Below are positions 18,332-26,655 of a stretch of 64,000 nt of DNA, in pieces. The notes beneath the pieces are model-generated. The model did not search any database. It had not been told where the DNA came from and saw nothing but the letters and a program-made list of their open reading frames with translations. Source of the DNA: Deferrisoma camini S3R1. Lineage in GTDB: Bacteria > Desulfobacterota > Deferrisomatia > Deferrisomatales > Deferrisomataceae. Location: NCBI RefSeq assembly GCF_000526155.1, contig NZ_JAFN01000001.1, positions 2,381,014-2,445,013 on the forward strand, read 5' to 3'. The stretch's first letter is position 1; each line of letters begins with the position of its first letter. Made by a program: the position numbers and the translations under genes.

Positions 18332-18741
18332 ACCCCGCTGGGCTGCCCCCCACGCCTTCTGTCGGCCCGTTGCCCTGCCTGCGGTTCCTACCGTATGGCC
18401 TGTGCCCAGGGGGCCGAAGACCCGGTGGGCAGCGGGGCGGCTCCCGGGCTGTCGCCAACGCCTCGGTGATTCACGGCTTTTCGGCCGACGACCGAAATCA
18501 AAAAGAGTAACTTGCAACGGGTTCCCCCGGTGTCGGAGCGACCTCCCGATCGCGATCCCGGGCCGCAGGGCCCGGCAGAGTTTTTGTCGCGGCCCGGAGG
18601 CCGCTTCCACCCTTGGGGGGTCGGCGTGGTCGCCAGTAGACGAGAGCCATCGACCACCACAGTAGGATGTCGGAGTTCTTTGGCCTGCCAGCCTTCCAGC
18701 GGAACCGGCAGGCTCCGTCAGCTCCCCCAGACCCAGCCGAC
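18332..18741. other. 410-bp intergenic region between convergent genes
   Basis: No conserved ORF or known RNA was recognised. It holds one terminator-like hairpin (18558-18585) and several GC-rich inverted segments. Short open frames across it look random. Confidence 0.5.
18558..18585 (+). terminator. Possible intrinsic terminator after DUF4143 gene
   Basis: CCGGGCC (18558-18564), loop GCAG, GGCCCGG (18569-18575), then CAGAG and TTTTT (18581-18585). The five-base gap before the T run makes it weaker than a textbook terminator. Confidence 0.4.
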
Positions 18742-19851
18742 TTACTTGGGCGTTCCTCGGCCCCGCAGGGGCTGAGGGAGGCTTCCCAGGTAGTACTCGA
18801 TGCTGGGGCCCATGATCTCCAGGGCGGACTTGTCGCAGGGGGGCAGCTCGGCGTCGGACCGGGCCAGGGGCTCGACCCGGCTGCCCCACCGGATGAGCCC
18901 CGCGCCCCACACCAGGCCGGCCCCGAACACGGTGGTCAGCACCAGGGCCCCGGGCTTCACCCGGCCGGCCTCCAGGGCGTCGCACAGGGCCACCGGGATC
19001 GATGCGGCCGAGGTGTTGCCGTACTCCTGGATGCACACCATGACCCGGTCGGAGGGGATGCCGAGCTTGTCGGCCACCAGGTTCAGGATGCGCAGGTTGG
19101 CCTGGTGGGGCACGAACAGGTCCACGTCGGCCGGCGTGCGGCCGCCGGCCCGGAGCACGTCTTGGCAGGCCTCGGTCATGGCCCGCACGGCGTGCCGGAA
19201 GATCTCGCGGCCCTCGAACCGCAGCGACAGGTGGACGCGGTTGTCGGTGAACCGGTCGAAGCCGTGGCCCCAGTTGGGCATGTGCAGGGTGTGGCGGGTG
19301 TCGGGCACGCACCCCAGGCGCGAGGCGACGAGGCCGGTCTCCCCCTCGGCCGCCTCGACCACCACGGCGCCGGCGGCGTCGCCGAACAGCACGGCCGACT
19401 CCCGGCGGGTCCAGTCCATGAGCCACGAGGCCCGCTCCGCCCCGATCACCAGGGCGGTGCGGACCGTGCCCGCCCGCACCATGTCGGTGGCCACGCTGAG
19501 CCCGTACAGGAAGCTGGCACAGGCCGCGTTCAGGTCGAAGGCGGCGGCGTTGCGCGCGCCGAGCTGGTTCTTCAACAGGGAGCCGGTGTTGGGGATGATC
19601 TCGTCCGGGGTGGTGCTGCCGAACACGACCAGGTCGAGGTCCTCGGCCGTGCGACCGGCCGCGGCCAGGGCGTGCTCGGCCGCCACCCGGGCCATCTCGC
19701 AGGTGGTCACGTGGCTGTAGTGGCGCCGCTCGATCCCGGAGCGGGTGCGGATCCACTCGTCCGAGGTGTCGACGAAGGTGGCCAGGTCGTCGTTGGTCAT
19801 GACGGCCGGGGGCACGCACTTGCCCCAGCCGGTGATCTCGGCGTGTCGCAT
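18742..19851 (-). CDS. fabH: 3-oxoacyl-ACP synthase III (KAS III, FabH-like)
   Basis: 369 residues from ATG at 19851 (GGAGG eight bases upstream). It is a thiolase-fold condensing enzyme with the full catalytic triad: C111 in LNAACASF, H249 in VPHQANLRI and N279 in EYGNTSAAS. IRTRSGIERR and LFGDAAGAVVVE are also typical. KAS III joins acetyl-CoA or another acyl-CoA with malonyl-ACP to start fatty-acid synthesis. It is about 40 residues longer than E. coli FabH, with an insertion around residues 190-210 (NWGHGFDRFTDN) and a C-terminal extension. No acpP, fabD or fabG lies beside it, so a specialised starter-unit role is possible. Confidence 0.9.
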   Translation of the reverse strand: MRHAEITGWGKCVPPAVMTNDDLATFVDTSDEWIRTRSGIERRHYSHVTTCEMARVAAEHALAAAGRTAEDLDLVVFGSTTPDEIIPNTGSLLKNQLGARNAAAFDLNAACASFLYGLSVATDMVRAGTVRTALVIGAERASWLMDWTRRESAVLFGDAAGAVVVEAAEGETGLVASRLGCVPDTRHTLHMPNWGHGFDRFTDNRVHLSLRFEGREIFRHAVRAMTEACQDVLRAGGRTPADVDLFVPHQANLRILNLVADKLGIPSDRVMVCIQEYGNTSAASIPVALCDALEAGRVKPGALVLTTVFGAGLVWGAGLIRWGSRVEPLARSDAELPPCDKSALEIMGPSIEYYLGSLPQPLRGRGTPK

Positions 19852-19994
19852 CCAAGCCTCCGCTGATGGAAGGGAAAAACGTAGCGCGAAGACTGACAGA
19901 TCCGGCCCGCCGGATCAACGGCTCTGGATGGAGCCGCGGAGATGGAGGGTGATATAGTCGATGAGGACGGGTTGACCTGCCCCGGGAGTCGCCG

Positions 19995-20405
19995 ATGAAA
20001 AACGGGATCATCCTGCGCAAGCTGGCCGAGATGGACACCGTGCTCGCAGAACTGCGATCGCTGGGGGAGAGGGACCTGGAGCGCCTTTCCGACGACTGGC
20101 GGACCCGCCGAGCGGTGGAGCGGGATCTCCAGATTCTCGTGGAGATCGTGATCGACGTGTGCCAGCGCCTCCTGGCGTTGGCAGGCAGAGGGCCGGTGGA
20201 CACAGGAGCAGAGGCGGTGCGGGCGTGCGTGACGCTGGGCGCCCTGGCGGATCCCGCACCGTACCGCCGCATGATCCAGTTCCGGAACTTCGTGGTCCAC
20301 CGGTACGAGCACGTGGACCCGGGTGTCCTGGCAGATATCGTGCGGAACCGGCTCGGGGACTTCGATCGGTTCCGGGAAGAGGTTCTGTCCTATGTGCACG
20401 GTTGA
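19995..20405 (+). CDS. hepT: HepT-like ribonuclease toxin (type VII toxin-antitoxin)
   Basis: 136 residues, all-helical HEPN fold (DUF86). The catalytic motif RX4HXY is complete: R97, H102 and Y104 in RNFVVHRYE. In the studied type VII pair the antitoxin AMPylates Tyr104, and the same position is a tyrosine here. The gene overlaps the following nucleotidyltransferase by 14 bp, the standard arrangement for this pair. It lies divergent from fabH, downstream of a GC-rich spacer. It is expected to cleave RNA when not neutralised. Confidence 0.88.
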   Translation: MKNGIILRKLAEMDTVLAELRSLGERDLERLSDDWRTRRAVERDLQILVEIVIDVCQRLLALAGRGPVDTGAEAVRACVTLGALADPAPYRRMIQFRNFVVHRYEHVDPGVLADIVRNRLGDFDRFREEVLSYVHG

Positions 20406-20817
20406 CGTGGACGCGGCAGTGCGGGTGCTCGCGGCCTGCACGAACGTGGTCGCTGCATGGGTGTTCGGTTCGGCCAGCGGCGGCCGGGTTCGGCCGGGGG
20501 GGGACGTGGATGTGGCCGTGCTGTTTCGCCGCCCCCCGTCGTTGGACGAGCTGGCAGACCTGAGGGCCGACCTCCAGGAAGCCCTGGGGTTCGAGGAGAT
20601 CGACCTGGTGCCCCTGACCGACGAGAGCCCGGCGGCGCTGCGGTTCGAGGCCCTGTCGGGCCGCAGGGTCTTCTGCCGGGACGTGGGTCGGGTAGCGGAG
20701 TTCCAGTCGCTCGCGTCCCGGGAGTACGAGGACGACATGGCCTTCGCCGCCCGGGGCCTACGGGCGTGGGCCGAGGCGCGGAGGCAGAGACAGGGCCCAA
20801 AGTCGGGGGGCCGGTGA
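20392..20817 (+). CDS. mntA: MntA-type nucleotidyltransferase antitoxin
   Basis: 141 residues from ATG at 20392, inside the 3' end of hepT (14-bp overlap). It has the minimal nucleotidyltransferase motif GSX10DXD (G26, S27 ... D38, D40 in VFGSASGG and GGDVDVAVLF) and a later acidic strand (EIDLVPL). MntA antitoxins transfer AMP from ATP to the HepT toxin tyrosine and silence it. The size and the order hepT-mntA match type VII modules. A longer open frame begins upstream, but the overlap and family length favour this start. Confidence 0.88.
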   Translation: MCTVDVDAAVRVLAACTNVVAAWVFGSASGGRVRPGGDVDVAVLFRRPPSLDELADLRADLQEALGFEEIDLVPLTDESPAALRFEALSGRRVFCRDVGRVAEFQSLASREYEDDMAFAARGLRAWAEARRQRQGPKSGGR

Positions 20818-20861
20818 GTCCCTAAGCGGGTTCCCCCCGGCCGTCTGCCAGAACGAAGCGG

Positions 20862-21335
20862 CTACGAAAGACCTTCCGCCTCCAGCCCTAGGAACCCTGC
20901 CAACCGCTCCGGGTCCAGGCGGTAGGGGCTGCCCCGGCCCTGGTAGAAGCCGTGGGCCCCGATCAGGTGGACAGACAGCGGGGTCCAGACCAGGGTCTCG
21001 CCCGTGTCGAGCCGCCGGCCGTGGACCTCGGCCTTGACGAACAGCCCTGGATGGCCGAAGGGGCACGGCATCCGGCCCATGGCCTCGACCGAGCGCACCT
21101 CGAACCGGTCGTCGATCACCACGGGAGCCCCCAGGTGGGTCAGGGCCGCGTCGGTGAGCCGCTGGAGGGCCGCGGCCAGGTCGGCGTGGCCGAGGCCCAG
21201 CCGCCGCACCCGGCCGTCATCGTCCTGGAGGATCTCCACGAGGTTCCGGGAGTCGGTGCCCAGGAACCCGTCGCGGGTCAGGGCGCCGTGGGCCATGCGG
21301 GCCTGGGCCTGGGAGAGCTGGGGCGGCTGCTTCAT
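20862..21335 (-). CDS. Conserved-looking hypothetical protein downstream of nqrF
   Basis: 157 residues, soluble, with no family I can name. Visible features: GTDSRNLVEILQDDDGRVRRLG near the start, a possible beta-rich centre (PVVIDDRFEVRSVEAMGRMPCPFG) and one HGFYQGRGSPYRLDP segment. It starts 16 bp after nqrF on the same strand, so it is probably the last gene of the Nqr/Rnf operon. It is not NqrM (no cysteine-rich short protein) and not the flavin transferase ApbE. A role in assembly is possible but only by position. Confidence 0.6.
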   Translation of the reverse strand: MKQPPQLSQAQARMAHGALTRDGFLGTDSRNLVEILQDDDGRVRRLGLGHADLAAALQRLTDAALTHLGAPVVIDDRFEVRSVEAMGRMPCPFGHPGLFVKAEVHGRRLDTGETLVWTPLSVHLIGAHGFYQGRGSPYRLDPERLAGFLGLEAEGLS

Positions 21336-21351
21336 CCGGGCCTCCGGGGGG

Positions 21352-22452
21352 TCAGGCGAACTTGTCGTAGAAGATGCGGTCCTCGGCCACGCCCTTGTCC
21401 GTGAGCACCCGCACGCAGGCGTCGATCATGCCGGGGCTGCCGCACAGGTAGGCCTCCATGCCCTCCATGGAGCCGTAGTGCCGGGCCACCACGTCGGTGA
21501 TCAGCCCGGTCTCGCCCTGCCAGTCGTCCCCGGGGTCGGGGTGGGACAGGGCCGGCACGAACGAGAACCCCGGGAGCCGCTCGCCGTAGGCGTGGAGCCG
21601 CTCCAGGTCGTAGAGGTCCCGCCGGGACACCGCGCCGAAGAACAGGGTGACCTTCTTGCGCACGCCGCGGGCCACCATGTCGGCCAGGATGCTCTCGAAC
21701 GGCGCGAGCCCCGAGCCCCCCGCGATGAACACGGCCTCGGCCGGGGTCTCGCGCAGGTAGAAGTCGCCGTAGGGGCCGTTGATCCGGAGCCGGTCGCCCA
21801 CGAGCAGCAGCTCGTGGACGAACGTGGTGCAGATGCCCCGGGGCACCTTGCGGATGATCAGCTCGACGGCGTCGGTGTCCTGGGGCGGCGAGCTGATGGA
21901 GTAGGCCCGGTACACGGGCTCGCCCAGGCCGTCGTAGATGGGGGTCTCGATCTGCACGTACTGGCCGGCCCGGAACCGGAACGCCACGCCCGGCCCGAAC
22001 GCCAGCCGCACGCGGCGGATGTCGTAGGTGAGCTCCTCGATCGCCTCGACCCGGACCTCGTACTCCTCCACCTCCAGGAGGTGGGCCGGGATCTCGATGG
22101 CCGTGTCGTCGCGCACCTTGACCTGGCAGGCCAGCCGAACCCGATCCTCGATCTCCTCGGGCGACAGGTGCGGGGTCTCGGTGGGCAGCACCGGGCCGCC
22201 GCCCTCCAGGATCCGCACCTTGCACAGCCCGCAGCTGCCCCGGCCGCCGCAGGCCGACGGCACGAAGATCTTGCGCTCGCGCAGCACCGACAGCAGGGGC
22301 TCGCCGCCCGGCACCTCGACCGGGTCGGCGTCGTTGATGGTGAGCCGCACCGGGCCCGAGTGCACGAGCCTGCGCTCGGCCACCACCAGGACCAGGGCCA
22401 GGAACGCCCCCAGCCCCACCAGAACCCCCACGGCGGTGAGCACGTCGGCCAT
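21352..22452 (-). CDS. nqrF: NqrF-like NADH dehydrogenase subunit (2Fe-2S, FAD, NADH)
   Basis: 366 residues from ATG at 22452. One N-terminal membrane helix (~4-24) is followed by a plant-type ferredoxin domain with C68, C74, C77 (SACGGRGSCGLCKV) and C109. Then comes a ferredoxin-NADP reductase-type module: FAD site RAYSISSPP, NADH site GGSGLAPFESIL and C-terminal YLCGSPGMIDAC. This is the electron-input subunit of Na+-NQR, passing electrons from NADH through FAD and the 2Fe-2S cluster. It lies 12 bp after the RnfA/NqrE gene. A ferredoxin-type domain joined to FNR distinguishes it from RnfB or RnfC. Confidence 0.93.
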   Translation of the reverse strand: MADVLTAVGVLVGLGAFLALVLVVAERRLVHSGPVRLTINDADPVEVPGGEPLLSVLRERKIFVPSACGGRGSCGLCKVRILEGGGPVLPTETPHLSPEEIEDRVRLACQVKVRDDTAIEIPAHLLEVEEYEVRVEAIEELTYDIRRVRLAFGPGVAFRFRAGQYVQIETPIYDGLGEPVYRAYSISSPPQDTDAVELIIRKVPRGICTTFVHELLLVGDRLRINGPYGDFYLRETPAEAVFIAGGSGLAPFESILADMVARGVRKKVTLFFGAVSRRDLYDLERLHAYGERLPGFSFVPALSHPDPGDDWQGETGLITDVVARHYGSMEGMEAYLCGSPGMIDACVRVLTDKGVAEDRIFYDKFA

Positions 22453-22463
22453 GGCCTGCCCGC

Positions 22464-23051
22464 TCACATCGGCACCATGCCCGAGAACCCGATGAAGGCC
22501 AGGGCCATGATCCCGGCCAGGATCACCGTGATGCCGGGCCCCTCGAGGGCCGCGGGCACCCGGGAGCGCTTCATCTTCCTGCGCAGCCCGGCCATGGCCA
22601 GGATGGCCAGCGCCCAGCCCACGCCGCTGCCGGCTCCGTAGGCCAGGCTCTGCACGAACGAGTACTGCCGGATCACCATGAACAGGCTCACCCCCAGGAT
22701 GGCGCAGTTCACCGTGATCAGCGGCAGGAAGATGCCCAGGGCGTAGTAGAGCACGGGGCTCGTGCGCTCGATCACCATCTCCACCAGCTGCACCGTGGCC
22801 GCGATCACCACGATGAACGCGATGTAGCGCAGGTACTCGAGCCCCAACGGCTCCAGCAGGTACGCGTACACCAGGTAGTTCAGGCCCGAGGTCAGGGTCA
22901 TCACGAACGCCACGGCCGCGCCCAGGCCGGCGGCCGTGCGCACCTCGCGGCTCACGGCGATGAACGGACACATCCCCAGGAAGTTCGACAGGAGGATGTT
23001 GTTGATGAAGATCGCCGCGATGAAGATCGTGAACGCGCCCTGTTGGGTCAT
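22464..23051 (-). CDS. rnfA: RnfA/NqrE-type integral membrane subunit
   Basis: 195 residues, about six membrane helices. The cysteines proposed to hold an intramembrane 2Fe-2S cluster are present in NNILLSNFLGMCPF and LITVNCAILG. NNILLSNFLGMCPF reads more like RnfA, while the operon order matches nqrE, so naming is by choice. With its sister subunit (next gene) it forms the central iron site of the Na+- or H+-pumping complex. It is separated from the upstream subunit by 105 bp containing a short-repeat tract, the only sizeable gap in the operon. ATG at 23051. Confidence 0.9.
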   Translation of the reverse strand: MTQQGAFTIFIAAIFINNILLSNFLGMCPFIAVSREVRTAAGLGAAVAFVMTLTSGLNYLVYAYLLEPLGLEYLRYIAFIVVIAATVQLVEMVIERTSPVLYYALGIFLPLITVNCAILGVSLFMVIRQYSFVQSLAYGAGSGVGWALAILAMAGLRRKMKRSRVPAALEGPGITVILAGIMALAFIGFSGMVPM

Positions 23052-23059
23052 GGCACCTC

Positions 23060-23145
23060 TGTTGGCTAGAAGGCTCGAAGGCTAGAAGGCTGGGAGGCTA
23101 GGAAGCCGGGAGGCTGGGACGTCCCAACGTCCTAACATCCCAACG
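23060..23145. repeat. Short purine-rich repeat tract inside the Nqr/Rnf operon
   Basis: Runs of variants of a 7-8 base unit (GCTAGAAG, GCTGGGAG, GCTAGGA), followed by CGTCCCAACGTCCTAACATCCC-like units of the opposite composition. The same unit family occurs at 62.28-62.38 kb. It lies between two genes of one operon. Confidence 0.6.
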
Positions 23146-23156
23146 TATCACCGTCC

Positions 23157-23780
23157 TCATGCCTCCCTCGGTTTCTGGATGGTCCGGAAGAACCAGATGG
23201 CCAGGCCCAGCATGAAGAACGCCCCCGGCGGCATGGCCATGATCGTCCACAGGGTCACCCTCTCCGGCAGCACCGGGTAACCGAACAGGGTGCCGAACCC
23301 CAGCAGCTCCCGGAAGAACGCGATGGCCAGGAGCACCAGGGTGTACCCCACCGCGCATCCCAGGCCGTCCAAGAACGCCAGGCCCGGCGGGTTCTTGGCG
23401 GCGAACGCCTCGCACCGGCCCATGATGATGCAGTTGGTGATGATCAGACCCACGTACGGCCCCAGCGCCTCGCTGATCTCGGGCAGGTACGCCTTGAGCG
23501 CCAGGTCCACCAGGATCACGTAGGAGGCGATGATCAGTACCTGGGCCATCATGCGCACCCGCTTGGGCGTGACGTTGCGCAGCAGGCTCACGGTCCAGCA
23601 GGACATGGCCGTGGCGAAGATGAGCCCCAGGCCCATGACCACGGTGTTCACCAGGAGGTTCGTGACGGCCAGGGTGGAGCAGATGCCCAGGATCTGACGG
23701 TACACCGGGTTGTCGTCCCACACGCCCCGGCGCAGGGTGCTGACGGCCCGGCTCCGCCGCAACCACAGGGCCGGCCTCAT
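23157..23780 (-). CDS. rnfE: RnfE/NqrD-type integral membrane subunit
   Basis: 207 residues with about six membrane helices. Conserved cysteine segments LGICSTLAVTN and NCIIMGRCEAFAA provide the partner half of the intramembrane 2Fe-2S site. LGICSTLAVT is close to NqrD, whereas the tail NCIIMGRCEAFAAKNPP is shared with RnfE. ATG at 23780 overlaps the upstream stop by 4 bp. The first ~25 residues are basic and cytoplasmic before the first helix. It is part of the ion-translocating core. Confidence 0.9.
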   Translation of the reverse strand: MRPALWLRRSRAVSTLRRGVWDDNPVYRQILGICSTLAVTNLLVNTVVMGLGLIFATAMSCWTVSLLRNVTPKRVRMMAQVLIIASYVILVDLALKAYLPEISEALGPYVGLIITNCIIMGRCEAFAAKNPPGLAFLDGLGCAVGYTLVLLAIAFFRELLGFGTLFGYPVLPERVTLWTIMAMPPGAFFMLGLAIWFFRTIQKPREA

Positions 23781-24403
23781 CCGCTCCCCTTTCGCCGGAA
23801 CACCGGCCGTTGGGGAAGGCCCGCCAGAAACTCGTTCAGGAACCGGCCCAGGCGGTTGCTGGTCTGGGTGGCGCCGGTGATGGCCTCCACCTCCCGGGGG
23901 CCTCGGGGCTTCCGGAACACGAACTCCAGCACCCGGCCGTCGCGCACCTCCAGGGACTTGCCCCGGAACTGGTCCCGGAACCAGGCCTCGGAGATCCGGC
24001 CCCCCAGCCCGGGGGTCTCCTCGTGGCGCAGGAACGAGATGCCCAGGATCGTCTCGGCCCGGTCGTCCACGGCCACCACCCCGAAGATCGCCCCCCAGAA
24101 CCCGGGGGCCTCGAACGGGAACGCATAGCCCTTCACCCGGCCCCTCTCCCGCAGGGCGTAGTAGGGGCCGACCTCGTCCCGGCCCTCAGCCACCCGGGCC
24201 TTCCACACCCCGGCCAGGGCCACGGGGTCGGTCGGCGCGTCCACCCCGAACGCCTGGAGCACCCGGGCCCGCAGGCGGGCCTGCTCGCCGGCCTGCTGCC
24301 GGGGCAGGCTGAGCACCTCCACCGTGCTCACCGCGGCCCCGAACACGGCGGACAGGACCACCATGAACACCACCGGATACCAGGGCCGCTCCTGGATCCT
24401 CAT
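23777..24403 (-). CDS. rnfG: RnfG/NqrC-type subunit with covalent FMN
   Basis: 208 residues: one N-terminal membrane helix (~8-28) and a periplasmic FMN-binding domain. The flavinylation motif is EAITGATQTSN near residue 178, where FMN is attached by a phosphoester bond to the threonine after GAT. This requires the flavin transferase ApbE, which is not in the window. The length matches RnfG better than the ~260-residue NqrC. ATGA overlap (4 bp) at both ends shows tight coupling with rnfD and rnfE. Confidence 0.9.
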   Translation of the reverse strand: MRIQERPWYPVVFMVVLSAVFGAAVSTVEVLSLPRQQAGEQARLRARVLQAFGVDAPTDPVALAGVWKARVAEGRDEVGPYYALRERGRVKGYAFPFEAPGFWGAIFGVVAVDDRAETILGISFLRHEETPGLGGRISEAWFRDQFRGKSLEVRDGRVLEFVFRKPRGPREVEAITGATQTSNRLGRFLNEFLAGLPQRPVFRRKGSG

Positions 24404-25377
24404 GCCGGCTGCCCCCCCGCCCGGCGGGCCTTCCACGCCGCCAGGGCCTCCTCGATGATCGGGCCGAAGGTGTTGCCCAGCAGGATCGCGAACATGGCGC
24501 CCTCGGGGAAGTTGCCGAACTCCCGGATCAGCACCGCGGCCGTGCCGATCACGCACCCGTAGAGCACCTTTCCGGCCCGGGTGCGGTTGGCGCTCACCGG
24601 GTCGGTGGCCATGAACACGGCGCCGTACAGGATGCCCCCGGCCAGGACCGCCCGCAGCGGATCGGGCCCGGCCAGCCCGGCCGTTCGCAACACCCCGGTC
24701 AGGACGGCGAAGCTGCCGAGCACGCTCGCCACGATCTCCCACGACGCCACCCGCCTCCACAGGAGATAGGCCCCGCCCAGGAGCACGGCCGCCTTGCAGG
24801 TCTCGCCCAGGCTGCCGGGCATGGCCCCCCAGAACAGGGCCGACAGCCCGATGGGCGCCCCCTGGGCCAGGACCGGCAGCAGGGTGGCCGAGGTCACGGC
24901 GTCCGCCCCGGGGGCCCAGGCCGTGAGCCCGCCCACGCCCCCCCAGAACGGCTCGGTCCAGGTGCCGGTGATGGCCACGGGGAACGACACGTACAGGAAC
25001 GCCCGGCCCACCAGGGCCGGGTTGTACACGTTGCGGCCCATGCCCCCAAAGAGCTCCTTGCCGAACCCGATCGCCACCACCGCGCCCACGGCGCACATCC
25101 AGAACGGCACGGCCGGAGGCAGCGACAGCGCGAGCAGGGTGCCGGTGACGAACGCGGCCGAGGTCACCGACTCGCCCCGGCGCCGGGTGAACGCGTACTC
25201 CGTGGCGAACGCGAACGCGTTGGTCACCGCCACCACGGCCAGGGCCCGCCACCCGTAGTAGTACACCGCCGCCAGGCCGGCCGGGGCCACGGCCTTGAGC
25301 ACCGCGACCATGTTCGGTTGCCAGCGCACGAGGCGGGGGGAGGGGCGCACGGACGAGGGCTTCTGGGGGGGGGGCAT
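24400..25377 (-). CDS. rnfD: RnfD/NqrB-type integral membrane flavoprotein
   Basis: 325 residues, many membrane helices. GRNVYNPALVGRAF is the family hallmark, and the covalent FMN site is T165 in DAVTSATLLP. Its length is nearer RnfD (~350) than NqrB (~410). It carries the main quinone or ion pathway in this complex class. ATG at 25377 is followed at once by ten consecutive C bases (plus-strand G10 at 25365-25374), so the N-terminus reads MPPPQK. It is the first structural gene of the operon. Neither nqrA nor rnfC precedes it; the upstream neighbour is a regulator. Confidence 0.9.
   Translation of the reverse strand: MPPPQKPSSVRPSPRLVRWQPNMVAVLKAVAPAGLAAVYYYGWRALAVVAVTNAFAFATEYAFTRRRGESVTSAAFVTGTLLALSLPPAVPFWMCAVGAVVAIGFGKELFGGMGRNVYNPALVGRAFLYVSFPVAITGTWTEPFWGGVGGLTAWAPGADAVTSATLLPVLAQGAPIGLSALFWGAMPGSLGETCKAAVLLGGAYLLWRRVASWEIVASVLGSFAVLTGVLRTAGLAGPDPLRAVLAGGILYGAVFMATDPVSANRTRAGKVLYGCVIGTAAVLIREFGNFPEGAMFAILLGNTFGPIIEEALAAWKARRAGGQPA
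25365..25374. repeat. Homopolymer G10/C10 at the start of rnfD
   Basis: Ten G on the plus strand directly after the rnfD start codon. A gain or loss of one or two bases would frameshift the first gene of the operon. Confidence 0.75.
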
Positions 25378-25447
25378 GGGAGTCGGTTCGCCTCTCCGGG
25401 AACGGGGATCTCGGAGCCGAAAAACCTATCCCCGCCGACGCAGGCCG

Positions 25448-26014
25448 TCAAGCCGCCGTGGGCGACTCGCCGGAGATTCGGTCGCTCCCGCCGCGGCCCG
25501 AGGCGGGGGGGCCGGAGGAAGGGGCGGGCACGAAACGATGGGCTTCCAACACCCGGCGCGGGTCCGGCACCGCACCGACAAACCGCAACCCGAACATCGA
25601 TCCGATCACCTGGCCGACCCGGTCGGCCGGCAGGTTATCGGGCCGGGTATGGCACACGTACACCCGCCCGTCCGGGGTGATGCAAAGCCCTCTCAGGTTG
25701 GTTTCCTCGTCTTCGCCGATGAGGCTTCGCACTAGGCTCACCAGGTGCGGCGCCACCCCGGCCTCGGCGGCCAGCAGCGCCTCCAGGTGGGGGGTCAGGA
25801 AGTGGTTGCCGTCGATCGCGTAAAGCACCCGCCTCCCCGCACGGCGCACCCGCACGACGCCCGTCTCGGCCAGCCGCCGCAAGGCGAACAGGGCGGCCGA
25901 AGGCCGCAGTCCGGCCTCCCGGGCTACCTCGCTTCCCGAGGACTCCCCCCGGCGGAACAGGGCCCGAAGGACGCGGATCTGGTTTCGGGTGCCAAGGATC
26001 TCTTCCAACAGCAT
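25448..26014 (-). CDS. Winged helix-turn-helix transcriptional regulator
   Basis: 188 residues from ATG at 26014; a TTG 13 codons earlier (26053) is possible. The N-terminal half is a winged helix (MLLEEILGTRNQIRVLRALF ... SEVAREAGLRPSAALFALRR), with a basic wing GVVRVRRAGRRVLYAI as in MarR/ArsR-like regulators. The C-terminal half (~85-160) has no motif I know; it contains GLCITPDGRVYVCHTRPDN and may bind a ligand. It ends ~70 bp before rnfD on the same strand, so it could be co-transcribed with the pump operon and regulate it. Confidence 0.7.
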   Translation of the reverse strand: MLLEEILGTRNQIRVLRALFRRGESSGSEVAREAGLRPSAALFALRRLAETGVVRVRRAGRRVLYAIDGNHFLTPHLEALLAAEAGVAPHLVSLVRSLIGEDEETNLRGLCITPDGRVYVCHTRPDNLPADRVGQVIGSMFGLRFVGAVPDPRRVLEAHRFVPAPSSGPPASGRGGSDRISGESPTAA

Positions 26015-26459
26015 TCGGGCGTATCTTCTCCCACGAGAGTTTGATATTTGCAAACTATGTTCGCTAAATACAACATAACCACCCGCGCCACCCTGTCAAC
26101 AGGTCCGGCCAGTACGATACACCTGCGCTATTTCCTTTGGAAAACAAGGCGGTTTTCGCCGCCAAGGAGCTAGGACCTGATGTTCGAACTCCTGTAACAT
26201 CCATGGCCGGTTCCCCGCAATCCCGTGGCATTTTTCCCAGGTCGTCCTTCTTGTTGCGGAGTCCATCGTTCAACAATTTGAACCATGCCCGCGCTTTCGG
26301 ATAGGGAGGCTTTTCCCTGCCCCCCCGTGGGGGCGATACGTGAGGACAAGCCCCCGAACCCGATGGAGCAACCCATGTCAGCCCCGCTCCACCCAACCCG
26401 CCACCACCACGATCAGCCACCGGCACGGGCCAGAGAGCCCGCCGCATCCCCAAAGCCGA
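26015..26459. other. Intergenic region with AT-richer promoter-like part
   Basis: The first ~250 bp are noticeably AT-richer than the surroundings, suiting a promoter for the leftward regulator gene. I recognise no gene. Open frames on either strand here have no family resemblance. Confidence 0.45.
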
Positions 26460-26655
26460 CGACGACAGCGTGCTCGAGCTCGACGCCGTGGGCCGCGTCG
26501 TGTGGGCGAATCCGGGCGGGGCGAGGCGCTCGTGCAGCCCCGATCATCGACGTGGGTCCGCTACACATACACGGCCCCGCCCGACGACGGCAGATGGCCG
26601 GACGGCGCCCTTTTGGTCTTGCACGAGACCACCGAAGAGCAGAGCACAGGGCCCT
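26460..26655 (+). pseudogene. PAS-domain fragment, frameshifted
   Basis: One plus-strand frame reads DDSVLELDAVGRVVWANPGG, then a +1 shift gives GEALVQPRSSTWVRYTYTAP and DGALLVLHETTEEQ. That is the order of a sensor-kinase PAS domain (entry strand, ANP, conserved final strand and TEEQ exit). No start, no kinase part, and at least one frameshift, so it is a relic. Confidence 0.5.

Noticed and set aside
18332-18741. A cobalamin or c-di-GMP riboswitch in the gap before fabH
   Set aside because: GC-rich stems are present but none of the conserved cores of those classes could be found on either strand.
18287-20272. A 661-codon minus-strand frame over fabH and hepT
   Set aside because: Arg/Gly/Pro-rich shadow of fabH in another frame; no family features.
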